DNA from: Bombyx mori
Taxonomy: Eukaryota > Arthropoda > Insecta > Lepidoptera > Bombycidae
NCBI RefSeq assembly: GCF_030269925.1
Contig: NC_085127.1
Span: 2,425,501-2,489,500 of the forward strand
Reading direction: 5' to 3'
Length of the DNA: 64,000 nucleotides
Positions 38,553-50,519 of the stretch are shown piece by piece (the stretch's first letter is position 1; each line of letters opens with the position of its first letter). The notes beneath the pieces are model-generated. The model worked only from the letters and a program-made list of their open reading frames with translations, did not search any database and was not told the DNA's origin. The position numbers were made by a program, and so were the translations under genes.

Positions 38553-39285
38553 CTTATATGTTTTACGGTAACGACGTGTAATGCGATTGATTAAAAATCT
38601 ATATATCGACGCTTGAAAGGCAAACGTGACTAAACGACAATGCTTGAACTTTACTGTAGACTAATTCTAGGGTCAGCAGACTAAAGCACATAAGTCAAAA
38701 AACTCTACTTTACAGGAATTAAAAAAAACTATTTAGAATCTTATACATTAACAAACTTAATAATGTTTATTTGAATTATATAAGTCTATAACACTAACTT
38801 ATTATCAAAATTAAATATTTTAAAGTAAATGTGTTTATTTAATAATTAGATGACTTAAGTTATAAGGAACACAATATTAGTATGAGTTAAGTGAAAAAGA
38901 TCAACAATTAAGATATATATTATAATAATATAAGTCATAAATATAAATAACAACTCAATGGTTAATTAAAATTCTTCTTCTTCATCGAGTTCTAAAATAT
39001 CTGGATCAGTATTTCGTAAAGTTTCCAACGTGGGAAGACTTATGTAAAATTCATGGAAAATATCTAGTATTAAAGGAAGCAGCGAAATTAAATCTTTTTT
39101 TTTTCTCGATGGATATGGGTAATGGCTGTATAGATATTATATCATCAGTTTGAGAACCCCCTATGGATGATCTCCTTTTCATAGCAACTGTCTTTATAAA
39201 ATTGTCACTTTCATCTAACGGTTTCATTAAACATCCTCGGCAGACAGGTTCACGTTTACCATGCACAGTAAAAAAGTATTTTTAT

Positions 39286-39319
39286 GCAAAAGCTTAGAAT
39301 GAAGATTCTAAGCTTTTGC
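39286..39319. other. Perfect 15-bp inverted repeat
   Basis: GCAAAAGCTTAGAAT, loop GAAG, then its exact complement. It lies within the inner transposon's ORF region and would disrupt the encoded protein. Confidence 0.9.
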
Positions 39320-39498
39320 TTTTCAGGTTCAATAGCTTGTATTCTTTGCTTAGATTTATCTTGAATTTCCATTAAAGACGCCAAGTATGCAGATCTTTTT
39401 GCACATGACCCCATTTGCCAATATTCTGTAAATATGGATGCCTATCAGTGAATGGTATACGTTCTTTACATTTCATTCTGCAAACAGGTAACTCTTTC

Positions 39499-39670
39499 AA
39501 ATTCAAAATCATTTATTTCAACTTAGATGTCAGTATAACACACTTGTTGAATGTCAAAATATAAATAACAATGTTATCTCTACCACCGGTTCCAAAAAAA
39601 GCCACAGTACTGAGAAGAACCAGCGAAACAAACTCAGCGGGCTTTTTTTTTGTTTTTTCTCACATATATT
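39499..39670 (-). repeat. Non-LTR retrotransposon 3' end inserted in the transposon ORF
   Basis: Close match to 21758-21930 (AACTTAGATGTCAGTAT, CTCTACCACCGGTTCCAAAA, AACTCAGCGGGCTTTTTTT). Confidence 0.75.
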
Positions 39671-40774
39671 TTTTTTTTCATAGTGCGATCTGATATACAT
39701 TTTCCTTTTAAAGTTTTGTATGCCTGTCCTAAGTTACGTTTTATTTTTTTTTCTCTTTTTATAGTACGTATACTCTTTTTTGGAGACACATTAGGATTCA
39801 GTGAAATTTCATCACAAGTACTTGAACTTGATGTGATTGGAAGTCTCGGTAATTCATAACATGGATCTCGTACAGAATCATCACTAGAGAAGTCAAGTAC
39901 AGAATAGTATGTTAAACTACTGACTTGACCTGATGATGTTGACGGTATAGGATCGTCTACTACTAGGTTCTCTGTGTTCAAAATCGACTGTTGATTTACA
40001 TTTTCTAAAAAAAGACAATTATCTATTTATATTGATATAATATTGATATCATTACGTAAATTGCAAATCATAATTTTGAAGATATATGAAAATATACCTT
40101 CATTGCTTTCCAGATGAGTGGATAACGCCATTTCAAGTAATTTCTTGCCTCTTTGAATATCCATCTTAAATAATTAAAATACTTAAGCACTCACACACAA
40201 CTAACCAACAAACTGTGCACAATCGACAACATTAGTAAATTAAAACCACTTACCGAAGTATTGTTTACGTTATAAATATTTTTAAGTAACCACTTTCTCT
40301 AAAGAAATGTTACATTTTGATGTTCTTTATAACATAAGTCAGACTTCTTACGTTAATAACTTTGTACTTATGGTGTTCCTTAGAACATAAGTCCAGTTAT
40401 GTTTTTTAGTTCGTTTGATTATATTAGGATTTGATAAGGTTGATACAGAACGCCGCTTGAATACGCCATGAAATACTTGAGTTTGATTTATGTGCTTTAG
40501 TCAGATTGTGTGTTGAGCAAAATGTAAACCGATGATGTAATAAAAAATAAATCGAAAATTTTGACTTATGTGCTTTAGTCTGCCGACCCTAGAATTTAAA
40601 GTTGAAATAACTGAAAAAAAATATATTTTAACGAATCTAGCCGTAGGATTGAAATGATTTTAATAGATTTAGAAATATAGTTTTTTTGCGTATCGAATAT
40701 GGTTATTGCCTATCATTTATGTACAAAGCAGTTATTGTCGCTTAGTCACATTTGCCTTTCAAGCGTCGATATAT

Positions 40775-41939
40775 TTTACATTACACATATTTGGTAAGAA
40801 GTGGATGTTTAATTGAAAAATGTTACTGAGAATTTCGGGAAATGAAATTTTGGGAATCACATTAAGTGATCTTGCATCGCTTCGTTTTTTTTTTATGAAG
40901 GACGGATAACTGGTGGTTCGAAGGCCTTTCTAGTTTCACCAGGACTCAACAGGAGAGACTGGAAGTAACAATCGTTAACGAGGACTCGACTGACCAGCCC
41001 CTCTCAGGATCATAGCGATCCTCAGAATATTTTAAATAACTTAACTTAAAACGTATTAGCTAGTATTTAAGAATATATTTTCCATAAATACATATCAAAA
41101 TCAAACGAAATTTAATCATGCAAAGTACCAGGACTCCAGTCTACAACGAAGGTAACTTATTATCTATCTCGTCATTTACACAGTAACCGGCATTGTCCCG
41201 TCCTATTGAAAATCAAATTGAACTGTCCCCGAGACGAACAGAATTAAATACGGAGTGCATAAATTAAGGTGAGCCAAGACAAACTTCCGCGCCAAAGTTT
41301 TCTTCAAAGAGGTGAGCTCCTTTTGAGGGATTGTTTCTATTCACCCGAGAGGACTTTGACAAAGATAATTTTGCATTTGAAAAAACTGTATTTTTATGAA
41401 GGCGAAGAACGCTGATTCAAAGATCGCAACAGCAAATCAAAGTTGTTCGGGTTGTATGTTAATGCACGAGTCCCATCGGAAAGATTCGGCTGTCGGACGA
41501 ATTGGATGGCAAATCATTGGAATATTTATTAGTCCGGGGATTTGATCTCGGTTTCGGTTTCCCGGATTCGGTTTGTTGTTGTGGCATTGAAAGTTCTTGT
41601 AAACATGATCTCGTATCTAAATGACGTTGTCACTTTTGACATTACGAGGGTTAATAATAATTAAATCAACTTCTCTAGCTAAATTCATCAATATCACTCC
41701 CGTCGACTATGAAAGCCTAGTATTTGTTTTACATCGCTCTGATCTTTACAATATTTAATTCATTTACCAAAAGTTCTTCAAAATGTTTGTTATTTATTAA
41801 AGAGAAGTGTACACAAAGCTTTAAATCATTTGTAAATATAAGTTTGGTGTTTTTGTGTAAGTGTTTTTAGCACTATCAAATATTCAATTGTACCACTATT
41901 ATTATTAATTGTTTAGCAGTTATTAGAGTACTGTACTTT
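40775..41939. other. Unrecognised intergenic stretch
   Basis: No gene or shared repeat seen. GC is somewhat higher at 40905-41010 and 41220-41580, without a coding pattern. Confidence 0.4.
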
Positions 41940-42070
41940 ACTGGTGGTGGGACCTCTTGTGAGTCCGCACGGGTAGGTACTGAGATGAGAAGAGGATGGA
42001 GGCTCAGGATCGGTGGCATGCCTTGCCGCGTGGCTTGCCTTGGGAGAGAACTGTGTCCAGCCGTCGACTA
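41940..42070 (+). repeat. Bm1 fragment fused to a short RTE-like remnant
   Basis: 41940-41981 is the Bm1 block ACTGGTGGTGGGACCTCTTG to GGGTAGGTAC. From 41985 the sequence resembles the tail of an RTE ORF (GGCTTGCCTTGGGAGAGAAC). Confidence 0.5.
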
Positions 42071-42649
42071 AAATAGGCTGTTAATGATACTGATGATAAA
42101 TTATCAATATGGTCGTTTAAAATTTACTCATTTCTGAGTAGGAACCAAAAGGGCTCTAAAAGTAGTCTTGTTGAAATTTCTGATGATATCGTTGTAGGTA
42201 AAATTAATATACAATTTAAATGTATCGTATAATATGGTTTATGGGCAGTTTATAACAGCTGGCAAATAACTCAATGTTGCCACTACAAAGCTAGAAGCAA
42301 TTTAACTTGGAATTGAATTGCAGATGTGGCTGCCATGTTTACGCCTCGCCTTGCGGAGCTCCTTTACACAACCGTTCTGGATTATGGGGCTCGCGATAAT
42401 TTCCGTCTGTTCTATGTTTGACTGTTTTCGAATTCGGCTTAATGTTTGCTTCGGTTTGACTGCTCGAATGTCGAACATTAACATCTCTCCTGTTTTCTTT
42501 TATCCTGGTACCTCTCAGTGATCTGTTTTTAATTATTCTATGACTAAGGCATTTATTGAGAGCGCTGAAGAGTCCAAATTATGATATTTTGAATGCCCTA
42601 TATATATAGGCCCTATATATAATATTTCAAAGTAGTTTAAGCGGGCTTT
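42071..42649. other. Unrecognised stretch
   Basis: Short overlapping frames on both strands at 42302-42521, without domains. Palindromic TATATATAGG around 42600. Confidence 0.4.
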
Positions 42650-43015
42650 GAGCACGGCGACCGAATCAAGAAATTCCGTAACGAAAATCAAACCTAACAC
42701 CCCCACTTCGCCTACCATGTAGCTCGCGCTCAACGCATTCACACGTTGCGCTTGTGTAGTGTTTGTGAATAAGCGCGCGGTGTGACGTCGCACTGCATGC
42801 ACATCATGAAAAGTCTATCCGCCTCTCTCTCGCGCTGTCTAGCTTATGAGTGTGAAGGGGACAGTTTAATTTTTATAAATAAAGCGTGGTCTTATTTTAT
42901 TATTGCTTTAATATTAAGTTATTATTGTCTAATTATAATTACGTAAGTTGATAAAAAATGCTATGCAATAATTATAGCTTTACCGCGGCAGTTCCCGAGT
43001 GCCACACGTGCTCGT
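42650..43015 (+). repeat. Unclassified dispersed repeat X, copy 3, longest
   Basis: Runs from GAGCACGGCGACCGAATCA to CCCGAGTGCCACACGTGC. It defines the likely extent of the family, about 365 bp. Confidence 0.75.
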
Positions 43016-43209
43016 TTTCCTTCATCGATTGTTTTAAAAATAAATAAACAGTACTTAAGACCGTATTTATGTATTCCGTTTTGATTTTGTTTTGTCATTG
43101 TTATATTGTGTGCGCTGTGTGAAATTGAGTGTAAATAAACAAGACTTTCATTCCAATTTACGATCGTCGTATGCGATTTACATTTTTCATTATTAGTTCA
43201 GTCGAAGCT

Positions 43210-43239
43210 CCGACTTAACGACAGTCATCGTTAAGTCGG
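43210..43239. other. Perfect 12-bp hairpin
   Basis: CCGACTTAACGA, loop CAGTCA, TCGTTAAGTCGG. Not followed by a T run. The surrounding 43016-43570 is otherwise unassigned. Confidence 0.85.
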
Positions 43240-43570
43240 CGAACAAGAACTTATAAGATTATTCCCGCGTCCGTCACCCGACAAAGTTTCAGGGGACCGG
43301 CGCGATCGAGTTATTCACACTTCATCGCCTTCAGCCCGTGTCACTTGCACTAGTCAACTAGTTAATGTTTATCGCCCTCGTACTACCAAAGACTTAAAAA
43401 AAAAACTTTCGGTTATTTTAAAGGCATTATATCTAGTATTTTCTTCGGTTTTCGCGAGTCATAGACGTCGCCACGAAAACTGTATTCATAAACATAGCAA
43501 ATAATATAATGATAAAAAAAATGGGAGATTAAATCCTCATAATCACATCACGTTTTTTTCTTTTTTTTAT

Positions 43571-43806
43571 GGCTTAGATGGGTAGACGAGCTCACAGCCC
43601 ACCTGGTGTTAAGTGGTTAGTGGAGCCCATGGACATATACAACGTAAATGCGCCACCCACCTTGAGATATAAGTTCTAAGATCTCAATATAGTTACAACG
43701 GCTGCCCCACCCTTCAAACCGAAACGCATTACTGCTTCACGGCAGAAATAGGCAGGGCGGTGGTACCTACCCGCGCGGACTCACAAGAGGTCCTACCACC
43801 AGTAAT
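43571..43806 (-). repeat. Bm1 SINE, tRNA head missing
   Basis: Body from GGCTTAGATGGGTAGACGAG to CCTACCACCAGTAATT. Confidence 0.85.
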
Positions 43807-44004
43807 TTTTAATTTTAATTAAGTTTTTTGTACGTTTCAAACTTTTTCTTATTGTCGTCGGATATCGACGAAGAGTCAGTCCAACTATGAGTCAAAATTT
43901 TGTGCATTCTGCACGTGCGTCCGGTATTGTGATAAAGCGTGCAGTCTCTTCTAATAATCGAGCTATAAATTTATCTTCCCGTGTCACCTACTGTATATCT
44001 ATAC

Positions 44005-44844
44005 TATCTATACTAATATTATAAAGAGAAAAGATTTATTTGTTTGTAGTGAATGAATGAATGAATGATTTATTTTATTTCAGACAACAACAAGTCCATA
44101 TGTGTACATAGTATCATTGAAACAGACTTAAAATTAAAAAAAATAAGCTCAGAAACTACTGAACTGATTTGAAAAATTCTTTCACTGTTTGGAAGCTACA
44201 CTATTCTGAAAAAAATTAGGGATCCTTACTAAAACTCCAATAATGTAACCCAAGGTGTAAAAAAAAACCTAAATATTCTTTACATCGCGCGTCCTGCGAA
44301 AACTATTGATGATAGAATAAAAAAATGTACTATGACTTTGTAGAACACATTATTATTTACAAAAAGTGTCGCGACAGCATATTAACTATTATAGTTATGC
44401 CGCAATAAGCGTTCTTTTATTTAAAAAGGGTACTTTATTTTTATTAAATTTTTTCTTTTTTTTTTATTATTAAATAATTAATGATAAATATTTAACGTTA
44501 ATAATTTTATAATATTTAGTACGAATTATATTAAATAATAATGTTGTCATTTATATTACTAAAAATGAATGCTAATAACACTTTTTTTACGAGTGTACAT
44601 GCGCGAAAGTTCACCTGCGGCTATATTCAGACTCGCCAAGTTACGTCGGTCGTATTGTAATGAGCGATTTAGTGGGCAGCTTCATTCTGTTACTTTTGTG
44701 TCACGGTGTGCGCGCATCGTAAAATTTCACTCTCATAAATTTTTCATAACGCGCCTAAAGAAGTATAACTTGAAAAAATAAAACAACGTCAAATATCGTT
44801 GAAATTTTTGTTAAAGACCCGCGCGGAGCCGGAGCGGTCCGCTT
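44005..44844 (+). mobile_element. Helitron-like element, family B, with nested insertions
   Basis: Starts TCTATACTAATATTATAAAG and ends GGAGCCGGAGCGGTCCGCTTG. Two interruptions are seen: 44050-44145 (a LINE-tail-like stretch with GAATGAATGAATGA) and about 44420-44770, whose right end resembles the MITE terminus at 31080. Confidence 0.7.
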
Positions 44845-45173
44845 GTTTTATACAAATCCACACACCAATCTATGTATATCTAGGCTATGCCAAAACTTCG
44901 AATCGCGTAGATTATTCTCGCGTCTGTCACTTGGGAAACTTTCTGAGATCGTTGCGCCGCTTGAATTATCTGAGCTCACTTTATCGTTCTCGCTGATAGC
45001 CGCGTGTATAGTTGTTTGTATTTATGATATCCTGGTAACTCGATACTGATAATCCTCAGAAGATTATTTCAAAGGCTGTTTTTTAATTGATCCGAGAACC
45101 GCTGTAAAATAAATTGATGAATGAAAATGATATTACGACAAGTTAGATTTAATTAAAATGTATTTATTTATGA

Positions 45174-45455
45174 CTAGCTGACCCGGCAGACTTCGTAGTG
45201 CCTCAAACATAAAATTTTGCATAAAATAAACTTAAAACAAACAAAAGGAATCCGTCCGACGGGGGACACATCAAAGGAAAAACAAAATTGTTATTTTTAT
45301 TTAATTCTGAGAATTTTCATATTTATCTACCTTTTAAACCTTCTCTGGACTCCCACAAATAATTCAAGACCAAAATTAGCCAAATCGGTCCAGCCGTTCT
45401 CGAGTTTTAGCGAGACTAACGAACAGCAATTCATTTATATATATATAGATAGATA
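45174..45455 (-). mobile_element. Helitron-like element, family C
   Basis: The reversed 3' end CTAGCTGACCCGGCAGACTT is at the left. It matches 60355-60648 along its whole length. Confidence 0.75.
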
Positions 45456-45810
45456 AATACATAACTAACTAACATTTTCTATGTTATTTCCCTGAAAAAT
45501 AGTGTGATACGCATACAACGGTTGAGAACTTGAGATATGGTACTAAAAGAAAGCGTTCGGATTATGGTGTACTGAATTTCGCACCAATTAGTCTGCTCTT
45601 CAAGAACTGAAAAGAGTATTTTTTGGAGATGTGTTGCAGGGTGTTTATCTGTCGAACGAGCACCTGGTGTTATAGGGCAGGATAGAGGGTGCCAAGCAAC
45701 GTGGAAGATCCCCCGATGAGTAGTCTAACCAGATCAGGACTGCGACAGATTGCCACACGTCAGGAGCAGATGCGCTGTCAATGTACTGATCTATTATAGT
45801 TTTTTTTTTT

Positions 45811-46003
45811 TAGATGTGTGGACGAGCTCTCATCCCACCTGGTGTTAAGTGGTTACTGGAGCCCATAGATATCTACAATGTAAATGCGCCACCGACCTTG
45901 AGGTATAAGTTTTAAGTTCTCAGTATAGTTACAACGGCTGCGCCACCCTTAAAACCGAAACGCATTACTGCTTCACGGCTGACTACCACCAGTAATTTAA
46001 TAT
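45811..46003 (-). repeat. Bm1 SINE with internal deletion
   Basis: The body is as in other copies, but the segment between the ACTGCTTCACGGC and CTACCACCAGTAAT blocks is shortened. Confidence 0.8.
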
Positions 46004-46134
46004 TGATTTGTATTTGATTTTGGTTACCATCATCTCTTCTACTTCTGCCCCCAAGCAAACTTACGACTCTAGGTTGGTGGTGACTTAATATATCTCTGCT
46101 AATTTCTTAATGTCCGATCTGGCCCATCATACAA

Positions 46135-46240
46135 ATGCAAATACAAAAATACAAAATACTTTATTTTCAAAAGCGAGTTAAAATAATACAATGATTGGAG
46201 TCTCCTTTTAAGCGTGCAAGCCTGGACTAGGAGATTCCGC
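46135..46240 (-). repeat. Non-LTR retrotransposon 3' end
   Basis: ATACAAAATACTTTATTTTC then AGTCTCCTTTTAAGCGTGCA reads as a reversed polyadenylated LINE tail. Family not named. Confidence 0.4.
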
Positions 46241-46436
46241 TCTTCCATAAACGCACGTTATATATTTTATATACTACAAATATAACAATTTATACACTAC
46301 AATATTACTAATTATATATAACAAATGAATTTGTGTGTGTGTGTGGGTTGTGTGCGCGCGTTTATTTGCGTGCTTTACTTTAGAATAGCCTCTGTTTCGT
46401 CATAGTTTTTAGATCTGAGCCATTTATATATAATAC

Positions 46437-46728
46437 GGCCATAACGGCCGTCTGGTGTAGTGGTAAGTGACATGGTCACTACATACGGGGGTCGCGGGTT
46501 CGAATCCCGCCAAGGGAAGATATTTTGTATGATAAATTTAATATAAATGTCTTTTCCAGGGTTATGGATGTATATTAAATATATGTATGTGTATAATAAA
46601 AATCTTACATTTATTTCCGTTATCTGGTACTTGTAACACAAGTTCTTTACGAACTTATCACGGGACCAGTTAACGTGACGTGATTGTTAGTAAATATGTA
46701 TGTATGTATTTATGTATTTAGAGATACT
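46437..46728 (+). repeat. tRNA-derived SINE, second family, copy 2
   Basis: GGCCGTCTGGTGTAGTGGTA (box A) and GGGTTCGAATCCCGCC (box B), correctly spaced, then a 200-bp body with CACGGGACCAGTTAACGTG and a TATGTATTTATG tail. The same family as 31930-32192. Confidence 0.85.
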
Positions 46729-47215
46729 TGTTTTACACTCAGTGTATAATTTATCATGTATCTAAAGTTCTTTGTTTATTTTATTATACAGGAATGAAGA
46801 CCTTACGTAAAATTGTCTTTGTGCAAAACTAGTCTTAATCATAGGTACAACAGTAATGGTATGGTTACGTCTTCTACTGTTTCTTACCGGGTTATATTTT
46901 ATAGTTTTATGTTTTTTTAATACACAGTGTAGGATGTCTTACAGTGAGTAGATTGCATTCTTTATATAAAGATACAGATGGGTATTGTTTTCTCTTAAAG
47001 TACATTATTTTGATTAAAGATCTTTATGGCTAGGTATAAGCTAGGCTTTCTTGGCCTAGCGTTTTGATAGTGCCACCCCATACCGGAATGCAATAAATTA
47101 AAACAGGTTGAACGAGAGATATGTAAATATAGTTTAAAAGATTATTTGAAGAGTCCTGTGTTTGAGCATTAGAGTTCCTAGGTACTACGTGTCTCGGCGA
47201 CTTAAACATCCATGA
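46729..47215 (-). pseudogene. Jockey-like reverse transcriptase C-terminal part, decayed
   Basis: Minus strand: IYISLVQPVLIYCIPVWGGT at about 47070-47130 matches the late palm/thumb segment (YSLCQSVLSYCIPVWG). Further on come KRKQYPSVSLYKECNLLTVR and FAQRQFYVRSSFLYNKINKE in shifted frames, all diagnostic of the C-terminus of Jockey/CR1-type ORF2. Several stops. Confidence 0.65.
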
Positions 47216-47245
47216 TAATTTTCGAACTCTATTTTTATTTTTTTT

Positions 47246-47482
47246 ATTGCTTGGTGTGTGGACGAGCTCACAGCCCACCTGGTGTTAAGTGGTTACTGGA
47301 GCCCATAGACATCTACAACGTAAATGCGCCACACGCCTTGAGATATAAGTTCTAAGGTCTCAGTATAGTCACAACGGCTGCCCCACCCTTCAAACCGAAA
47401 CGCATTACTGCTTGACGGCAGAAATAGGCGGGGCGGTGGTACCTACCTGTGCGGACTCACAAGAGGTCCTACCACCAGTAAT
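47246..47482 (-). repeat. Bm1 SINE, tRNA head missing
   Basis: Body from TTGCTTGGTGTGTGGACG to CCTACCACCAGTAATA. Confidence 0.85.
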
Positions 47483-48124
47483 ATTTATCACATTTTCGAG
47501 ATGAGGACACCATGACAAAGGTACTTTCAATCACTGGACAGTTACAATTTGGGTTTAATGAAGTTTGAGTACAGGAATGTATTTTATACAGTAATCTGCA
47601 CTTTGTTGATTACGCGAGTCAGTACTAAAACAAATGTAGTTTATTTTAGCAGTATTCAAGGTTAACAAGTTACAACTCAACCAGCTAGCTATCTGAATCA
47701 GACCTGTTTCTGTATTAGATCTTACTTCATCTCACGTGGAATCATCAACTATTATATTCGCTACTGAAACGAAAAATAATTACAACAAAGTATCTAACGT
47801 ACTTTTGACTTCCGATTGCTGAAACCCTCAATTTTGATATCGAGTCAATAATCTATTACAACGGCGATGCACTCTGTCGTAATTCCGTACGAATTCTCCA
47901 AGTTACGTTACCAGCGTGACCTAGTAATGTCCTAGTGCTTGCTTGTGATAAATCATCGAAATTTTTCAAGAGTCTCCTCAGTTTTATTATTTATTACAAC
48001 AACGACGCCAGTATCGCGCGATTTATTGCTGCGTAATATTAAGTGGAGATTGTTTCGCTCTGTTTCCTCGTCGGGGTCAAGAACGACTTGATGTCAAGCC
48101 GTTATTTAAGCAACATATGGCTAT
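47483..48124. other. Unrecognised intergenic stretch
   Basis: No ORF or repeat that I can support. Confidence 0.4.
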
Positions 48125-48445
48125 GATTTCGGTAGGCAGCGGCTTGGCTCTGCCCCTGGCATTGCTGGAGTCCATGGGCGACGGTAACCACTCACCATCA
48201 GGTGGCCGTATGCTAGTCTGCCCAAAAGAGTAATAAAAAAAAAATGAAAAACTTCGTGAGAGTAATAGGGCCGACGGTTGTGCCTAACTGTTTTAGCTTA
48301 CAATCTGCCTTAGTAGCAGGTGGCTTAACGGTACGCAGCGGCTTGGTTCTGCCTCTGGCATTGCTGGAGTCCAAGGGCGACGGTAACCAATCATCATCAT
48401 GTGGGCCGTATGCTCGCCTGCCTACAAACGCAATAAAAGAAAAGT
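48125..48445 (+). repeat. Two tandem copies of the CR1-like 3' UTR
   Basis: 48125-48242 and 48320-48445 each carry GGCAGCGGCTTGG...GGGCGACGGTAACCA...GTATGCT and an A-rich tail. The reverse transcriptase part is absent, unlike 32725-33045. Confidence 0.75.
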
Positions 48446-48928
48446 AGCAGTAATTTTGATTTGTAAAAGTCTTTTGTGGACATATATATGTATAATAAAA
48501 TATGTCAGGTACATTTTTGCATTAAAAAAAATTTATATTTACCTGCGACATTTGAGCCATGGTGCATAGAATTTATGATTTGAAACCTTTCAGACATTAT
48601 TTTTAGCACATACTATTTTCTACAAAAATCAACATCTAATGGTATTAGTTAATTTAAATCAAACAAAAAATAATTAAAAAAGTATTATAAAAAAAAAACA
48701 ACGATCGTTGAAATATAATTTAATATTAACCGAGGATAACTTGTGCTGATTTGTTCAATTACTTTCACGTCATGGACAAGCCGAAGTTCGGTTGCGGAGA
48801 TAGGCAAAACTTTGAAGCCGGCTGAACTCGCTGAACTACTCCATTCTTCGCTAATTTATCAAGATCTTTACCCACATAACGCTTATAATTCATTACAAAA
48901 AATCGGTTGTCTGTAAAATCGGTTTTTT

Positions 48929-49166
48929 TATTGCTTAAGTGGTTGGATGAGCTCACCTGATGTTAAGTGGTTACTGGAGACCATAGACATCTACAACGTA
49001 AATGCGCCACCCACCTTGAGATATAAGTTCTAAGCTCTCAGTATAGTTACAACGGCTGCCCCACGCTTCAAATCGAAACGCATTACTGCTTTACGGCAGA
49101 AATAGGCAAGGCGGTGGTACCCACCCGCCCGGACTCACAAGAGGTCCTACCACCAGTAATTACTGA
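48929..49166 (-). repeat. Bm1 SINE, tRNA head missing
   Basis: Body from TTGCTTAAGTGGTTGGATG, with a short deletion near its 3' end, to CCTACCACCAGTAATTA. Confidence 0.85.
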
Positions 49167-49751
49167 CGATAGTTGAACGTGACAACGTCTTAAGAAAATA
49201 CTGATGAATGGTTTCATTTTTGTATGGCAGCTGTCCACGCGGATGCATCGCTCACTCAAGTAGGAGAGATACAGATGTCGAACGCTGCCGAACGCGGAGG
49301 CTGATTGTGCCTCTTTGTCGCTCGTTGCGCGCTCTCGCTTGCACTTCACGCCTTAAATGGAACGCCTCAGAGCGAGGTAACGCCGCATCAGTCATGTTTT
49401 TTCGTGCGTGCAGCCGACTCCATCGAATTATAAGACGTTGTCACGTCAATAAAGATAAAATATATGTCGTCGTGACCTTAATAAGGTGCTTTTTATACTA
49501 AATCGGAGATTCCCAAGCTGTTTTTGACGTGATATCATTTTTCCACAAATGAACTGTGATATCTCATAGCCCCATAGCCAAATTACCATAAACATCTATA
49601 ATATTGATATTATAATATAATATTGATAAATTACGTACAAATATACTTGAGACAGTTTTCTTATTAAATTGGACAATTAAATAGACATAAAATTCAGTAA
49701 GCAACAGTAAAAGTACAACAATGTTACTACCTACTAAAATATGTATATTTT

Positions 49752-49985
49752 TTTTGTATGTCGTATCACTCTTGTCAGAGCGGTCGTGGTCGTCATCCAG
49801 CATCATTGATGTGGGCAGATGTTATGCGCCTCACGAGCAATCGCCACTCCTCCCGGTTTGTGGTGAGCCTGGTACACTCATGCAAACAGCCGCTAGCTGC
49901 CGACTTGCTCTGGTCGGTCCATCGCATGGGCACCCTTCCACGCGGTCTGGTGCCTTCCACTTTGCCCTGAACGACAAGGCGCTCT
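49752..49985 (-). pseudogene. Non-LTR reverse transcriptase C-terminal fragment
   Basis: Minus translation: RPRGRVPMRWTDQ (the GRxPxRWxD motif of the C-terminal region) and TNREEWRLLVRRIT. This element class is different from the RTE copies at 6266 and 27115. Confidence 0.6.
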
Positions 49986-50079
49986 ATGGAGTCATTTCAA
50001 AATATCATGTATTAGTCATTCTTATAATAAGTCGATACACCACAACTTATACAGATTCTTGAAAATTATAACTAGTCTA

Positions 50080-50519
50080 TACTAATCTATACTAATATTA
50101 TAGAGAGGAAAGATTTGTTTGTTTGTATTGAATAAACTCCGAAATTTCTAAATCGATTTGAAAAATTCTTTCACTGTTTGGAAGCTACACTATTTCCGGA
50201 CGACGTATACAGACTATAATCATTTTTGAAAAAATCTAGGTATCCTTATTAAAACTCCAATAATGTAATCCAAGGTGTAAAAATTATCTAAAATACTCTT
50301 TACATCGCGTGCTCTGCGGAAACTATTGATGATAGAATAAAATAATGTACTACGACTCTGTAGAACACATTATTATTTGCAAAAAGTGTTGCGACAGCAT
50401 ATGTCTAACTATTACAGTTATGCCGCAATAAGTGTTCTTTTATTTAAAAAAATAAAACAACGTTAAATATCGTTGAAATTTTTGTTAAAGACCCGAGCGG
50501 AGCCGGAGCGGGGCGCTTG
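50080..50519 (+). mobile_element. Helitron-like element, family B, near full length
   Basis: TCTATACTAATATTATAGAG at the start, GGAGCCGGAGCGGGGCGCTTG at the end. The most complete family B copy here. Confidence 0.8.

Larger units (their letters stand above)
38960..40164 (-). pseudogene. Spliced transposon-encoded protein, unknown family, interrupted
   Basis: Exon 1 is 40164-40098 (MDIQRGKKLLEMALSTHL..., donor GTATAT) and exon 2 starts at 40004 after a polypyrimidine tract and TTTAG. The phases match (G|AA). Exon 2 encodes a Ser/Asp-rich part (DDPIPSTSSGQ) and a Lys-rich part, then is broken at about 39670 by a LINE 3' tail. Beyond the insertion the frame resumes with CRMKCKERIPF and later VCRGCLMKPLDESDNF, and ends with an acidic ELDEEEEF tail near 38968. 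Paired Cys motifs and the RGK start recall a protein family common in insect transposons whose name I cannot state. No DDE triad is identified. Confidence 0.5.
38670..40589 (-). mobile_element. DNA transposon (inner) with TA target duplication
   Basis: Ends GGGTC(A/G)GCAGACTAAAGCACATAAGTCAAAA-type, about 31 bp of inverted repeat, at 38670 and 40589. It is flanked by TA on both sides, consistent with a 2-bp duplication. 1920 bp, including a later LINE-tail insertion at 39499-39670. It carries a spliced minus-strand ORF. The superfamily is not recognised. Confidence 0.75.
38601..40774. mobile_element. TIR element (outer), split by another transposon
   Basis: 41-bp terminal inverted repeats at 38601-38641 and 40734-40774 (ATATATCGACGCTTGAAAGG on each strand, two mismatches). 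Its own sequence is 38601-38669 plus 40590-40774, about 250 bp, so it was a MITE-sized element. The inner element sits at a TA within TTCTAGAA. Confidence 0.8.
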
